Translations under genes and position numbers: made by a program
Shown: positions 42,571-50,686 of the stretch, one piece after another
Numbering within the stretch: position 1 is the stretch's first letter
How the letters are laid out: the number at the start of each line of letters is the position of its first letter
Notes under the pieces: model-generated
Database searches by the model: none
Seen by the model: the letters and a program-made list of their open reading frames with translations, nothing else
What the model was told of the DNA's origin: nothing
Assembly: GCA_003576915.1 (NCBI GenBank)
Contig: QEVF01000002.1
Span: forward strand, 124,001 to 188,000
Length of the DNA stretch: 64,000 nt
From: Planctomycetota bacterium
GTDB taxonomy: Bacteria > Planctomycetota > UBA8742 > UBA2392
Reading direction: 5' to 3'

Positions 42571-44184
42571 ATGCGTCATCAGCCGGCGTTTCCTGACACT
42601 CTCAACATGGCTTCCTATTTCGTGGATGCCAACATTGAGGCTGGTCGCGGCTCCAAGACCGCGATCCGCTATGAAGGCAAATCAATCACGTATCAAGAAG
42701 TGTTCGAACAGGTCAATCGCGCGGGCAACGGCCTCCTGAATCTGGGCCTGCAGGCAGAACAGCGTGTGCTGGTGTGTTTGCAGGACAGGCCGGAGTTTGC
42801 CTATGCCTGGTTTGGCACCCTGAAAGCCGGCGGCGTCGCCACGCAGATCAACCCGCAACTCCCGGCCGCAGACTACGCCTACTATCTGAACTACACCAAA
42901 GCACCGATTGCCATTGTTGATGCTGCCGCGCTGCCGGAGTTCGAGCCGGCGATCAGGCAGGCGCGCCACCTGCGTGAAGTGGTCGTGGTGGGGGGAGATG
43001 AAGGCATTCGTGGCCAATGGACCGCCTGGGAGGACTGGATTCAAAAGTGGTCGCCTCAGCTCGAAGCAGCGCCGACAAGCAAAGACGACCCTGCGGTGTG
43101 GCTGTTCACCAGCGGTACGACAGGCCAGAGCAAAGCCGCCGTTCACACCCACGCACACTTTCCGTTCAACACGGAAGTCTACGCCAAGGCATTCATCGGC
43201 ATGCGGGAATCGGACATCACCATCTCCGGCCCCCGCCTGTTCTTTGGTTATGCCACGGGGACCAACCTGATGTTTCCCTTTGCGGTGGGCGCCACCACCG
43301 TAGTTTTCAGGGAGCGCCCGTTGCCGGGCAAACTGTTTGAGCTCATTGAGCGCGAGCAATGCACCGTGTTCACCAGCGTCCCCACCCTGATCAACAACTT
43401 TCTGCAGGCGCCTCGTGAAGAGCGCCGAAGCCTGACATCTCTTCGGTACATGTGGAGCGCCGGGGAAGCCCTGCCCCGCGACCTGCACGAGCGTTGGGAC
43501 CGGGAGTTCGGTGTGCCCATCGTGGATGGCATCGGCAGCGCGGAGAGCTTCCACATCTACATCTCCAACCGGCCCAAGGGCCCCCTTGGAGAAGCCGACA
43601 TCCGTCCCGGATCACTGGGAAGGCTGGTGCCGGGCTATGAGGCCAAACTTCTGGACGACGAGGGGCGGCCTGTGGCCGTCGGCGATGTTGGCACGCTCTG
43701 GGTTCGCGGCGACTCTGTGGCTCTTCACTATCACGCCGCCTACGAAAAATCGAAGGAGCATTTGCGGGGAGGCTGGGTTGTCAGCGGAGACAAGTTCCGC
43801 TGCGACGAACAGGGTTATTGGTGGTACGAGGGACGGGGCGACGACCTGCTCAAGGTGGGGGGCATCTATGTCAGCCCCCTCGAAGTTGAGAACTGCCTGA
43901 TGCAGCATCCGGCCGTGAAGGAGTGCTGCGTCATCGGCCGCGACGACGACGCCGGCCTGATCAAGCCCCTGGCCATCGTGGTCCCGAATGCGGATTATCT
44001 GGCCGAACGCTCAAGAGACCTCGTGCGAGACGAACTCATCGCCTTTGCCAAGGAGCGCCTGGCGCGATACAAGGCGCCTCGCTGGGTTGAGTTCCGGGAC
44101 GTTGCCCTGCCTCGAAACGACCGCGACAAGATCGATCGCAAGAAGCTTCGCAGCGATGATCAGCCCCCCAGGAGGCAGCCATGA
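42571..44184 (+). CDS. Benzoate-CoA-ligase-family AMP-forming acyl-CoA synthetase
   Basis: 537 aa. ANL-superfamily core motifs: P-loop LFTSGTTGQSKAAVHTHAH, A5-type GIGSAE, A7 SGDKFRCDEQGYWWYEGRGDD and the catalytic Lys region NDRDKIDRKKL (usually TGKIQRFKL; the Lys is kept). The start region (FPDTLNMASYFVDANIEAGR...KTAIRYEGKSITYQE) and GYATGTNLMFPFAVGATTV match the benzoate/2-aminobenzoate-CoA ligase family. It would activate an aromatic or alicyclic carboxylate with ATP and CoA as the first step of the pathway encoded by the neighbours. The creatininase-family gene overlaps its stop by four bases. Confidence 0.88.
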   Translation: MRHQPAFPDTLNMASYFVDANIEAGRGSKTAIRYEGKSITYQEVFEQVNRAGNGLLNLGLQAEQRVLVCLQDRPEFAYAWFGTLKAGGVATQINPQLPAADYAYYLNYTKAPIAIVDAAALPEFEPAIRQARHLREVVVVGGDEGIRGQWTAWEDWIQKWSPQLEAAPTSKDDPAVWLFTSGTTGQSKAAVHTHAHFPFNTEVYAKAFIGMRESDITISGPRLFFGYATGTNLMFPFAVGATTVVFRERPLPGKLFELIEREQCTVFTSVPTLINNFLQAPREERRSLTSLRYMWSAGEALPRDLHERWDREFGVPIVDGIGSAESFHIYISNRPKGPLGEADIRPGSLGRLVPGYEAKLLDDEGRPVAVGDVGTLWVRGDSVALHYHAAYEKSKEHLRGGWVVSGDKFRCDEQGYWWYEGRGDDLLKVGGIYVSPLEVENCLMQHPAVKECCVIGRDDDAGLIKPLAIVVPNADYLAERSRDLVRDELIAFAKERLARYKAPRWVEFRDVALPRNDRDKIDRKKLRSDDQPPRRQP

Positions 44185-44942
44185 GCGACGCCCGCCTGGC
44201 CAACGCGCGCTGGCCCGATGTCAAAGCCGCCCTTGAAAGCGGCAAGCCCATTGTGGCCATCTTGCCCTGCGGCGCCACCGAGGCCCACGGCCCCCATCTT
44301 CCCCTGGGCACAGACGTGATCATCTCCGAGAGCATTGCCGCCTTTGCCCTGCCCAAACTTGAGGAGCGCGGCATCCACGTCCTGGTTCTGCCTTCGCTGG
44401 CCTATGCGCCGGCCGAGTACGCGGCGGGCTTTGCCGGCACCATCAGCATTTCCATGGACGCGGCCTTGGCGCTTGTGTTGGACATCGCACGCAGCCTCAA
44501 GAAGCAGGGCTTTGCGATGCTGGCCCTGGTCAACTCACATTTCGATCCGGCCAACGTCGCCGTGCTGAGGGATGCGTCGGAGACCATCGTGCGCGAAATC
44601 GGCCTGAAGGTCGCCTTTCCGGATTTCACGCGCCGAAAGCTTGCCGAAAAACTCACCGACGAGTTCAAGAGTGGTGCCTGCCACGCCGGGCAATTCGAAG
44701 GCTCCCTGGTGCTGGCATCACGGCCGGAACTCGTGGATGACGACGCGCGCCTGCAGCTTCCCCCCAACTCCAACAGCCTGGTGGCCGCCTTTGCAAAAGG
44801 GGCCAAGACCTTTGAAGAAGCCGGCGGCCCGCAAGCCTACTTCGGCACCCCTGCGGGGGCGTCTGCGGAAGAAGGTGTCGCATCTTTGGACTGCATGAGC
44901 GACATGATTGTCCAAGCCATCGCGGCTCAGCTTGAGCCCTGA
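44181..44942 (+). CDS. Creatininase-family amidohydrolase
   Basis: 253 aa. The metal-binding signature LPCGATEAHGPHLPLGTD is typical of creatininase/MftE-type hydrolases (Glu, His and Asp ligands). The second signature usually reads NGHGGN; here it is NSHFDPAN, so the His is kept but the Gly pair is replaced. The C-terminal Glu-Gly region is AGQFEGSLVLA (usually HAGxxETS). Members hydrolyse cyclic or linear amides. It overlaps the ligase gene by four bases. In a pathway for an amino-substituted ring acid it could remove nitrogen, but that is inference. Confidence 0.83.
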   Translation: MSDARLANARWPDVKAALESGKPIVAILPCGATEAHGPHLPLGTDVIISESIAAFALPKLEERGIHVLVLPSLAYAPAEYAAGFAGTISISMDAALALVLDIARSLKKQGFAMLALVNSHFDPANVAVLRDASETIVREIGLKVAFPDFTRRKLAEKLTDEFKSGACHAGQFEGSLVLASRPELVDDDARLQLPPNSNSLVAAFAKGAKTFEEAGGPQAYFGTPAGASAEEGVASLDCMSDMIVQAIAAQLEP

Positions 44943-44975
44943 GATTTGATTTTCATTCAAGTTGATATCTACCAT

Positions 44976-44996
44976 TTGCAACCATTCATGGTTCAA
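44976..44996. promoter_or_regulatory. Palindrome, likely MarR-type operator before the SDR gene
   Basis: TTGCAACCATTCATGGTTCAA: arms AACCAT/ATGGTT (44980-44993) around TC, flanked by TTG and CAA with one extra base on the left. It lies in an AT-rich 67-base gap, unlike its GC-rich surroundings, 13 bases before the ATG at 45010, in the unit that also encodes a MarR regulator (46227). Confidence 0.55.
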
Positions 44997-45009
44997 TTAC
45001 TGTAGTTGC

Positions 45010-45747
45010 ATGGAATCACCTTCGGTCATCGTTACGGGTGCATCGCGCGGCATTGGTTTGGCCATTGCGCGTGAGTTATTGCGGGATGGCGCCTACCGAG
45101 TTGTGGCGGTGGCGCGCGATAAGGCGGCGCTGCAGGCCGCCTACATGGCTTCGCCCGGTGTCGAGATACTGGCATTGGACGTCACAAGTGCGGAGGCGGG
45201 TGAAAAGCTGGCACAGTCCTGTCCGCAGGCTTGGGGCTTGGTGAACAACGCCGGCATGGCCGAAAGTGCTCCGTTGAAGCATACGGATGACGACTTACTT
45301 CGCCGTCACATGGAGTTGAATTTTTACGCGCCCATGCGACTTTCTCGCGCGCTGGTGGCCGGCGGTGTCAGGCGCGTCGTCAATGTGTGCAGCACGGCAG
45401 CGCTGACCGGCTATCCCTACGTGAGTGCCTATGCCGCGAGCAAGCACGCGCTTCTGGGCGCCACGCGCAGCCTGGCGCGGGAGTTCGCGGCCAAGGGGGT
45501 CACTTTCAACGCTGTTTGCCCCGGATACGTGCGGACGGAAATGTTTGAGCGCACCCTCCAGAACATTGCCGCCAAGACCGGCCTGGACAGATCCGGCGCG
45601 GAGTTGAAGCTCGCACAGCTCAGCCCCCAGGGCCGCGTGTATGAACCGGCCGAGGTGGCGGCACTTGTGCGATTCCTGATGGGGCCGCAGGCAGGCGGCA
45701 TCAATGGTCAGGCGCTGAGTATTGACGGTGGCGAAGTTGCCCACTGA
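45010..45747 (+). CDS. Short-chain dehydrogenase/reductase
   Basis: 245 aa from ATG 45010. Rossmann NAD(P) motif TGASRGIG (about 8-15), NNAG, catalytic Ser region VNVCSTAALTGYPYVSAYAASKHAL with the Tyr-x3-Lys pair, and the C-terminal PGYVRTEM and GINGQALSIDGG segments. Classical FabG-like SDR of normal length. In this operon it probably acts as a 3-hydroxyacyl-CoA (or ring-alcohol) dehydrogenase. It is preceded by the AT-rich palindrome region and followed after 13 bases by the RidA-like gene, so it likely opens a second transcription unit of the cluster. Confidence 0.92.
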   Translation: MESPSVIVTGASRGIGLAIARELLRDGAYRVVAVARDKAALQAAYMASPGVEILALDVTSAEAGEKLAQSCPQAWGLVNNAGMAESAPLKHTDDDLLRRHMELNFYAPMRLSRALVAGGVRRVVNVCSTAALTGYPYVSAYAASKHALLGATRSLAREFAAKGVTFNAVCPGYVRTEMFERTLQNIAAKTGLDRSGAELKLAQLSPQGRVYEPAEVAALVRFLMGPQAGGINGQALSIDGGEVAH

Positions 45748-45760
45748 TGGGGAGCAAGAT

Positions 45761-46210
45761 GTGAGCAGAAAGCCGACTCAACCGATCGAGGAGACCGAGC
45801 GCCCGGAGGAAACCACAAGCGTGTTCCTGCCCCAGGGCTGGCCGCGCCCGAAGGGATACTCCAACGCCGTGGTCCTCCCGCGGGGCCGAATGCTGTGCAT
45901 TTCGGGCATGGTGGCCTGGGACGCGAACGAGCAGATTGTGTCCTCGGACTTTGCCGAGCAGTTCCGTCAGGCCCTGAGCAACGTGCTGGAGTGCGCCAGG
46001 GCGGCGGGCAGCCGCGCGGACTGCATCGGGCGCCTGACGATTTTCGTGGCGGACATGGCGGCTTACAAGGCGTCGCGACCCGCGCTGGCCCGAATTTATC
46101 GGGGCCTGTTCGGCAATCACTATCCGGCCATGACGCTGGTAGAAGTGAAGTCGCTGTTGGAAGAAGGAGCGCTGGTCGAGATTGAGGCGGCCGGCGTCGT
46201 ACCCGATTAG
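45761..46210 (+). CDS. RidA/YjgF-family imine deaminase-like protein
   Basis: 149 aa from a GTG at 45761, with GGGGAG six bases upstream. The first 25 residues are a polar tail. The RidA fold follows: GYSNAVVLPRGRMLCISGMVAWD, then FRQALSNVLECARAAGSRADCIGRLTIFV and YPAMTLVEVKSLLEEGALVEIEA. The Arg that anchors the imine carboxylate in true RidA (in the 'S.R.....vaalp' strand) is not at its usual place: the C-terminal strand here reads MTLVEVKSLLEEGALVEIEA, with Lys. This is one of the Rid subfamilies found in catabolic operons. It could hydrolyse a ring imine formed from an amino-aromatic substrate. Confidence 0.83.
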   Translation: MSRKPTQPIEETERPEETTSVFLPQGWPRPKGYSNAVVLPRGRMLCISGMVAWDANEQIVSSDFAEQFRQALSNVLECARAAGSRADCIGRLTIFVADMAAYKASRPALARIYRGLFGNHYPAMTLVEVKSLLEEGALVEIEAAGVVPD

Positions 46211-46226
46211 TCAACGAAAGGCCTGC

Positions 46227-46730
46227 ATGAAACCGCTGTCAGACACCCAGCCCCACGGACACCTTGCACTGCAGCCGCACGAGAGAGCGCTGATCGGCAT
46301 GTGGCTTCGGCTGGCCAAGTGCTACAACCTCGCCCTGCGGGACGTTCGCGCCAGTCTCCGCGACGCCTGCACCCTGCCCCAGTTTGACGTGCTGTCACAA
46401 CTCAAGCGCAGCGATGAGCGAGGACTGACATTCTCCGAGCTTTCCCGCCTGCTCCTGGTGACGGCGGGCAACCTGACGGGCATCATTGACCGTCTGGAGG
46501 AACAGGGCCTGGTGCGGCGCGAAACCAACCCGGAAGACCGGCGCGAGACCTTCATCAAGCTAACCGAGAAGGGCCGCGACTACGCCACGGAAATCATCCC
46601 CAAGCACGAGCGGGACCTGGTGAAAATCTTCTCGGGCCTCAAGCCGGAAACGGTGGACCACCTGCGCAGCGGCCTGGCTGACCTGCGCAAGCACCTGGAC
46701 ACCCACGGTCGTCACGGAAGCGACGAATAG
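46227..46730 (+). CDS. MarR-family transcriptional regulator
   Basis: 167 aa from ATG 46227. Winged helix-turn-helix (about 55-115): LPQFDVLSQLKRSDERGLTFSELSRLLLVTAGNLTGIIDRLEEQGLVRRETNPEDRRETFIKLTEKG, with the DxRxxxxxLT wing conserved (DRRETFIKLT). N- and C-terminal helices form the dimer. MarR-type repressors in aromatic catabolic clusters (BadR, CouR) are released by aryl-CoA thioesters, so an acyl-CoA effector is a reasonable guess. The palindrome at 44976-44996 is its most likely operator. It lies inside the operon it may control. Confidence 0.92.
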   Translation: MKPLSDTQPHGHLALQPHERALIGMWLRLAKCYNLALRDVRASLRDACTLPQFDVLSQLKRSDERGLTFSELSRLLLVTAGNLTGIIDRLEEQGLVRRETNPEDRRETFIKLTEKGRDYATEIIPKHERDLVKIFSGLKPETVDHLRSGLADLRKHLDTHGRHGSDE

Positions 46731-46738
46731 GAGGCGCC

Positions 46739-47527
46739 GTGAATCCCAAGGGCTTTCTGTACACCGAGCAGGGCGGCGTCGGCACCATCACGCTCAATCG
46801 TCCCGAGCGACTCAATGCTCTCACGTTCGCCATCTACGCCGAACTTGGCGCGTTCTTCCGCCACCTCGCTCAGCGGGACTCCTGCCGCGTGGTCATCATC
46901 ACCGGCTCGGGACGGGCCTTCTGCAGCGGGGGCGACGTCGAGGACATCATCGGGGAATTGTTCGCCCGCGATATGCAGGGACTGCTGGACTTCACCCGAT
47001 TGACGGTGGACCTGATTCGCGCCATGCGCACGCTGCGCAAGCCCGTGGTAGCAGCCCTCAACGGTACGACGTGCGGCGCCGGCGCGGCCATTGCCCTTGC
47101 CTGCGACTTCCGCATCGCAAGTGACGCGGCCAAGTGCGCGTTTCTGTTCACGAAGGTGGGGCTCAGCGGGGCGGACATGGGGGCGTGCTTTCTGCTCCCG
47201 CGTGTGGTGGGTCTGACCAAGGCCACACAACTGCTCATGCTGGGCGATTTCATTTCAGCCCAGGAAGCGGCTGATATCGGCCTGTACAACGAAGTCGTTG
47301 AGCCTGAGCGGCTCCTGGAGCGGGCACAGGAAGTCGCGCAGAAACTGTCCAAAGGCCCCGCCTTTGGCCTGGCCATGACGAAGGAACTGCTCAACCGCGC
47401 CATGAGCTTCGACCTCGAGACAGCCCTGGAAGCTGAAGCGCAGGCACAGGCTATCTGCATGCAGCATCCGGACTTCCGCGAGAGCTATGACGCGTGGAAA
47501 CAGAAGCGCGAGCCGAAGTTCAGGTAG
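46739..47527 (+). CDS. Enoyl-CoA hydratase/isomerase family protein
   Basis: 262 aa from a GTG at 46739 with TAGGAGG upstream. Crotonase-fold motifs: GGVGTITLNRPERLNALTF, oxyanion-hole SGRAFCSGGDVEDI and GTTCGAGAAIALACDFRIAS, then LFTKVGLSGADMGACFLLPRVVG and EAADIGLYNEVVEPERL. Of the two catalytic Glu of rat hydratase, the second falls on Asp (GADMG), as in several ring-acting members of the family. It would hydrate a double bond or cleave a ring ketone. It is co-transcribed with the MarR gene (8-base gap) and the dehydrogenase (3-base gap). Confidence 0.9.
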   Translation: MNPKGFLYTEQGGVGTITLNRPERLNALTFAIYAELGAFFRHLAQRDSCRVVIITGSGRAFCSGGDVEDIIGELFARDMQGLLDFTRLTVDLIRAMRTLRKPVVAALNGTTCGAGAAIALACDFRIASDAAKCAFLFTKVGLSGADMGACFLLPRVVGLTKATQLLMLGDFISAQEAADIGLYNEVVEPERLLERAQEVAQKLSKGPAFGLAMTKELLNRAMSFDLETALEAEAQAQAICMQHPDFRESYDAWKQKREPKFR

Positions 47528-47530
47528 CCC

Positions 47531-48691
47531 ATGGACGACCTGCTGCAACTCCCGTGGTTCTCCGATGCCCAGCGCGAACTCGTGCGCGAGCTTCATGCGC
47601 GAGCCGGAGCCGAACGCTGGCTGGACCCCGGCATCGATGACGCGGCAGCGCTGCGCGCGGCCCTGGGCGCCCTCGGGCGCTGGGGCTATCTGCGTCTGAC
47701 CGTGTCTGAGCCCTGGAACCTGACCAACAATGTGCTGGCGCGCGAGGCGCTGGCCTATCATTGCGGCATTGCCGACCTGGCCTTTGTCATGCAGGCCCTG
47801 GGCGCCCTGCCCATCCTGCTCATGGGCAGCGAGGCAACCAAGGCGGTCCTGCTCCCCAAGGTAGCTTCGGGAGAGGCGTGCATGGCCTTTGCGTTGTCCG
47901 AGCCTGAGGCCGGAAGCGACGTAGCGGCGCTGACCACCACGGCCAGGCGCGAGGCTCAAGGCGGCTATCGCATCCAGGGCTGCAAGCACCTGATCAGCAA
48001 CGCCGGCGTGGCGGACTACTACACTGTTTTTGCGCGCACGGGTGAGGGAAAGAAGGGCATCAGCGCGTTTGTGGTTCACGCACGGGCTCCCGGAGTCGAG
48101 ATTGAGCGGCAGGTTCCCAGCGCTCCGCACCCCCTTGGCATCGTGCGCTTTGCCGATGTCGCGGTGCCGTCGTCGGCCTTGCTTGGCGCCGAGGGCGATG
48201 GCCTGAAACTGGCGCTCATGACGCTGGAGCGCTGCCGCACGACGGTGGGGGCGGCCGCGTGTGGCTTTGCCCGCCGCGCCTTGGACGAAGCGCTCAAGCA
48301 CTGCCGCGGGCGCAGGATGTTCGGAAGCACGCTGTCAGAGCAGCCCCTGGCCCAGGCGCGACTGGCCGAGATGCAGGCAAGGCTGGAGGCATCGCGCCTG
48401 CTGGTTTACCGGGCTGCCTGGGCCTACGATCAGTCAGCAGGCCGGACCCGCATTACGAGGCAGGCCGCAGTAGCGAAGTGGCAGGCCACCGAGAATGCCC
48501 AGTGGATCATCGATCAGGCCCTGCAACTGGCCGGAGGCCTGGGCGTGCTGCAGGGCAGTATCTTCGAGCGCCTTTACCGCGAAATCAGGCCCCTGCGGAT
48601 TTACGAAGGGGCCAGCGAAGTCCAGCAACTCGTGATCGCGCGGGAGCTGCTCTCAAGCCCCGCCGCAGCCCCGCAGGAGCCTTTACCATGA
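47531..48691 (+). CDS. Acyl-CoA dehydrogenase
   Basis: 386 aa, full length. FAD/substrate segments: MAFALSEPEAGSDVAALTTTA and GKKGISAFVVHARAPGVEIE in the middle beta domain. The C-terminal helical domain has the catalytic Glu in LRIYEGASEVQQLVIARELL (the IYEGTxE position used by short- and medium-chain enzymes) and RMFGSTLSEQPLAQARLAEM. It oxidises an acyl-CoA at C2-C3, passing electrons to an acceptor, perhaps through the ferredoxin next to it. Its stop overlaps the ferredoxin start by four bases. Confidence 0.92.
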   Translation: MDDLLQLPWFSDAQRELVRELHARAGAERWLDPGIDDAAALRAALGALGRWGYLRLTVSEPWNLTNNVLAREALAYHCGIADLAFVMQALGALPILLMGSEATKAVLLPKVASGEACMAFALSEPEAGSDVAALTTTARREAQGGYRIQGCKHLISNAGVADYYTVFARTGEGKKGISAFVVHARAPGVEIERQVPSAPHPLGIVRFADVAVPSSALLGAEGDGLKLALMTLERCRTTVGAAACGFARRALDEALKHCRGRRMFGSTLSEQPLAQARLAEMQARLEASRLLVYRAAWAYDQSAGRTRITRQAAVAKWQATENAQWIIDQALQLAGGLGVLQGSIFERLYREIRPLRIYEGASEVQQLVIARELLSSPAAAPQEPLP

Positions 48692-49056
48692 GCACCTATC
48701 CTCCCTATGAGCGGCACGTCTTCATATGTTTGAACGAGCGTCCGCCGGACAACAAGCGGGGCGACTGCAAGCGCAAGGGAGCCGAAGAGGTTCTGCAGCG
48801 CTTCAAGGACCTGGTGGACCAGAAGAAGCTCAAGCCGCGTATCCGCGCGCAGAAGTCCGGGTGCCTTGACACCTGTGAGCATGGCGTAAGCGTTGTCGTC
48901 TATCCCGAAGGCGTGTGGTATGCACGGGTCACCGTGGCCGACGTGGACGAAATCGTGGAAAGCCATCTGATCCAGGGCAAGCCCGTCGAGCGCCTGCGGC
49001 TGCATCCCGCGCTGCCCAGGGATTCAGGCAAGATTCATCCCGTCGGCGGTGCTTAG
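48688..49056 (+). CDS. Thioredoxin-like [2Fe-2S] ferredoxin
   Basis: 122 aa from ATG 48688. The pattern YERHVFICLNERPPDNKRGDC ... SGCLDTCEHGVSVVVYPEGVWY is the thioredoxin-fold 2Fe-2S ferredoxin type. It has four Cys in the family spacing: Cys in FICLN, Cys in GDCKRKG, and the GC-x3-C pair. Such proteins carry electrons for oxygenases or reductases and occur in abm-like (2-aminobenzoyl-CoA) clusters. It sits between the acyl-CoA dehydrogenase and the Old-Yellow-Enzyme gene and is a plausible electron link for either. Confidence 0.85.
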   Translation: MSTYPPYERHVFICLNERPPDNKRGDCKRKGAEEVLQRFKDLVDQKKLKPRIRAQKSGCLDTCEHGVSVVVYPEGVWYARVTVADVDEIVESHLIQGKPVERLRLHPALPRDSGKIHPVGGA

Positions 49057-49136
49057 ACGCCGCACCATGTCGCCTTTGCACGCTCGTGTTTAGTCGTCTA
49101 ACACTGCGCCTGATCGCGCTACCCGAGGCCGTCTTC

Positions 49137-50549
49137 TTGAAGCTGTTTTCGCCCATCACGATCCACGGACTCACGCTGGCCAACCGGCTCTGCGTTCCGG
49201 CCATGGTGACCCGCCTCAGCGGAGAGGATGGCTTCGTCAATGAGGAGATTGTCCGCCGCTACTCGGCTTTTGCGCGCGGCGAGGCGGGCCTTGTGGTCGT
49301 GGAGGCCATGGCCGTGCATCGCAGCAAATCAGGACCGCTGCTGCGCATCTGTGGCGACGAGTTCAAGCCGGGACTTCGCGAGCTTAGAAGAAAAATGGCC
49401 GAAGCTGGGCCATCTCGCGTCGCGCCGCAGATCATTCACTTTCTCAAGATCTCCCGCAGCGGCTGGCGCCAGAAGGTTAGCGACCTAAGTATTGCGGAGA
49501 TCCGCCAGATAGCGGCGGACTACGCACAAGCCGCAGTCCGGGCGCGCGATTGCGGCTTTGACGCCGTGGAGCTGCACATGGCCCATGCCTACACCCTTTC
49601 GAGCTTCCTCTCGAAGCTCAATGGAAGGCGCGACGATTACGGCGGCAGTCTTGAGAACCGCCTGCGTCTGCCTCTGGAGGTGCTGGAGGGCGTTCGCCGC
49701 GCCGTGGGCAGCGACTTCTGCGTCGGGGTGCGATTTGACGCTGAGGAGTGCATCAAGGGTGGCTACACCTCCGAGGAGAGCCGCGTCATTGCGTGGAGGC
49801 TGGCCCAGGGCGGAGCGGACTACCTTTCGCTCTCGGCCGGAGGCAAGTTTGAAGATGCGCAGCCGCGCCCGGGGGAGCCCCTTTATCCCTACACCGGCTA
49901 TTCCGGTGAGCGAACCATGCCCGGTGCCAATCACCCCGATGGCGCGAATCTGCCCATGGTGGCCGCGGTCAAGCAGTTTCTGCGGGAGCGAGGCTGCCAA
50001 ACGCCTGTGCTGGCAAGCGGCAAGATCAGCACGCCGGAACTGGCCGAGAAAGTGTTGCTTTCCGGAACGGCGGACCTGATCGGCATGGCCCGTCCGCTGC
50101 TGGCGGACCCCATGTGGCCGCGCAAGGTGCGGGAAGGCCACTTCGACAGGGTCATTCGCTGCTGCTACGCCAATGTGTGCAAGGCCAAAGATGAGCACTT
50201 CCAGACCGTGACCTGTTTCCTGTGGCCCAAGGGGGCGACCCAGGCGCCCCTCAGCGAGGACCAAGAGGCTCCGTGCTGGCCGCAGGGCGCGGGGCTGGAT
50301 GCCAGCATTCGTCAGGGCCGTGTCACATTGAGCTGGCGGCAGGCTACCGATAACGAGGCCGTCTACGGCTACGACGTCTGGAGGGGGGAGGGCGGAGAGT
50401 TGCGCCGCATTGCGGCCGTGCCCGCCGGTCTGCTGGCCTACCACGACGCGACAGTTGTCTGCGGGGTGCGATATGAGTACGAGGTAAAGGCCTACGATCT
50501 GGCCGGAAATCGTTCGATCTCGTCCAATCGCGTTTGCGTTCAGGCCTGA
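49137..50549 (+). CDS. Old-Yellow-Enzyme-family flavin oxidoreductase fused to a C-terminal Fn3-like domain
   Basis: 470 aa from a TTG at 49137 (KLFSPITIHGLTLANRLCVPAM; GAGG about nine bases upstream). TIM-barrel OYE motifs: ELHMAHAYTLSSFLSKLNGRRDDYGGSLENRLR, GVRFDAEE, SAGGKFED. The 2,4-dienoyl-CoA-reductase-type iron-sulfur segment is partly kept: IRCCYANVCKAKDEHFQTVTCFLW has three of the four expected Cys, the middle one being Ala (CCYANVC). After about residue 370 comes an 85-residue fibronectin-III-like module (ASIRQGRVTLSWRQATDNEA ... YHDATVVCGVRYEYEVKAYDLAGN). In 2-aminobenzoyl-CoA monooxygenase/reductase the OYE half is fused to a monooxygenase; here it stands alone. Probably reduces a ring enoyl-CoA. 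Confidence 0.85.
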   Translation: MKLFSPITIHGLTLANRLCVPAMVTRLSGEDGFVNEEIVRRYSAFARGEAGLVVVEAMAVHRSKSGPLLRICGDEFKPGLRELRRKMAEAGPSRVAPQIIHFLKISRSGWRQKVSDLSIAEIRQIAADYAQAAVRARDCGFDAVELHMAHAYTLSSFLSKLNGRRDDYGGSLENRLRLPLEVLEGVRRAVGSDFCVGVRFDAEECIKGGYTSEESRVIAWRLAQGGADYLSLSAGGKFEDAQPRPGEPLYPYTGYSGERTMPGANHPDGANLPMVAAVKQFLRERGCQTPVLASGKISTPELAEKVLLSGTADLIGMARPLLADPMWPRKVREGHFDRVIRCCYANVCKAKDEHFQTVTCFLWPKGATQAPLSEDQEAPCWPQGAGLDASIRQGRVTLSWRQATDNEAVYGYDVWRGEGGELRRIAAVPAGLLAYHDATVVCGVRYEYEVKAYDLAGNRSISSNRVCVQA

Positions 50550-50592
50550 GCACCGCCTCTCTCGATTTTGTGAAGATTCAACAAGGATGGGT

Positions 50593-50639
50593 TTGACGTT
50601 CCTGCACCGGCGCGATAATTGTTATGACCAGTCGGTCAT
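50593..50639 (+). promoter_or_regulatory. Promoter overlapped by a TetR-type palindromic operator
   Basis: TTGACG (50593-50598), 15 bases, GATAAT (50614-50619), then the exact palindrome ATGACC-AGTC-GGTCAT (50624-50639) at the expected start of transcription. GACCAGTCGGTC-type sites are typical of TetR repressors of fatty-acid and aromatic metabolism. No TetR gene is in the window. Confidence 0.6.
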
Positions 50640-50686
50640 GTTCATGCAGAGACAAGAGGCGGGCACTTCTTTTCACGGGCAGAATC

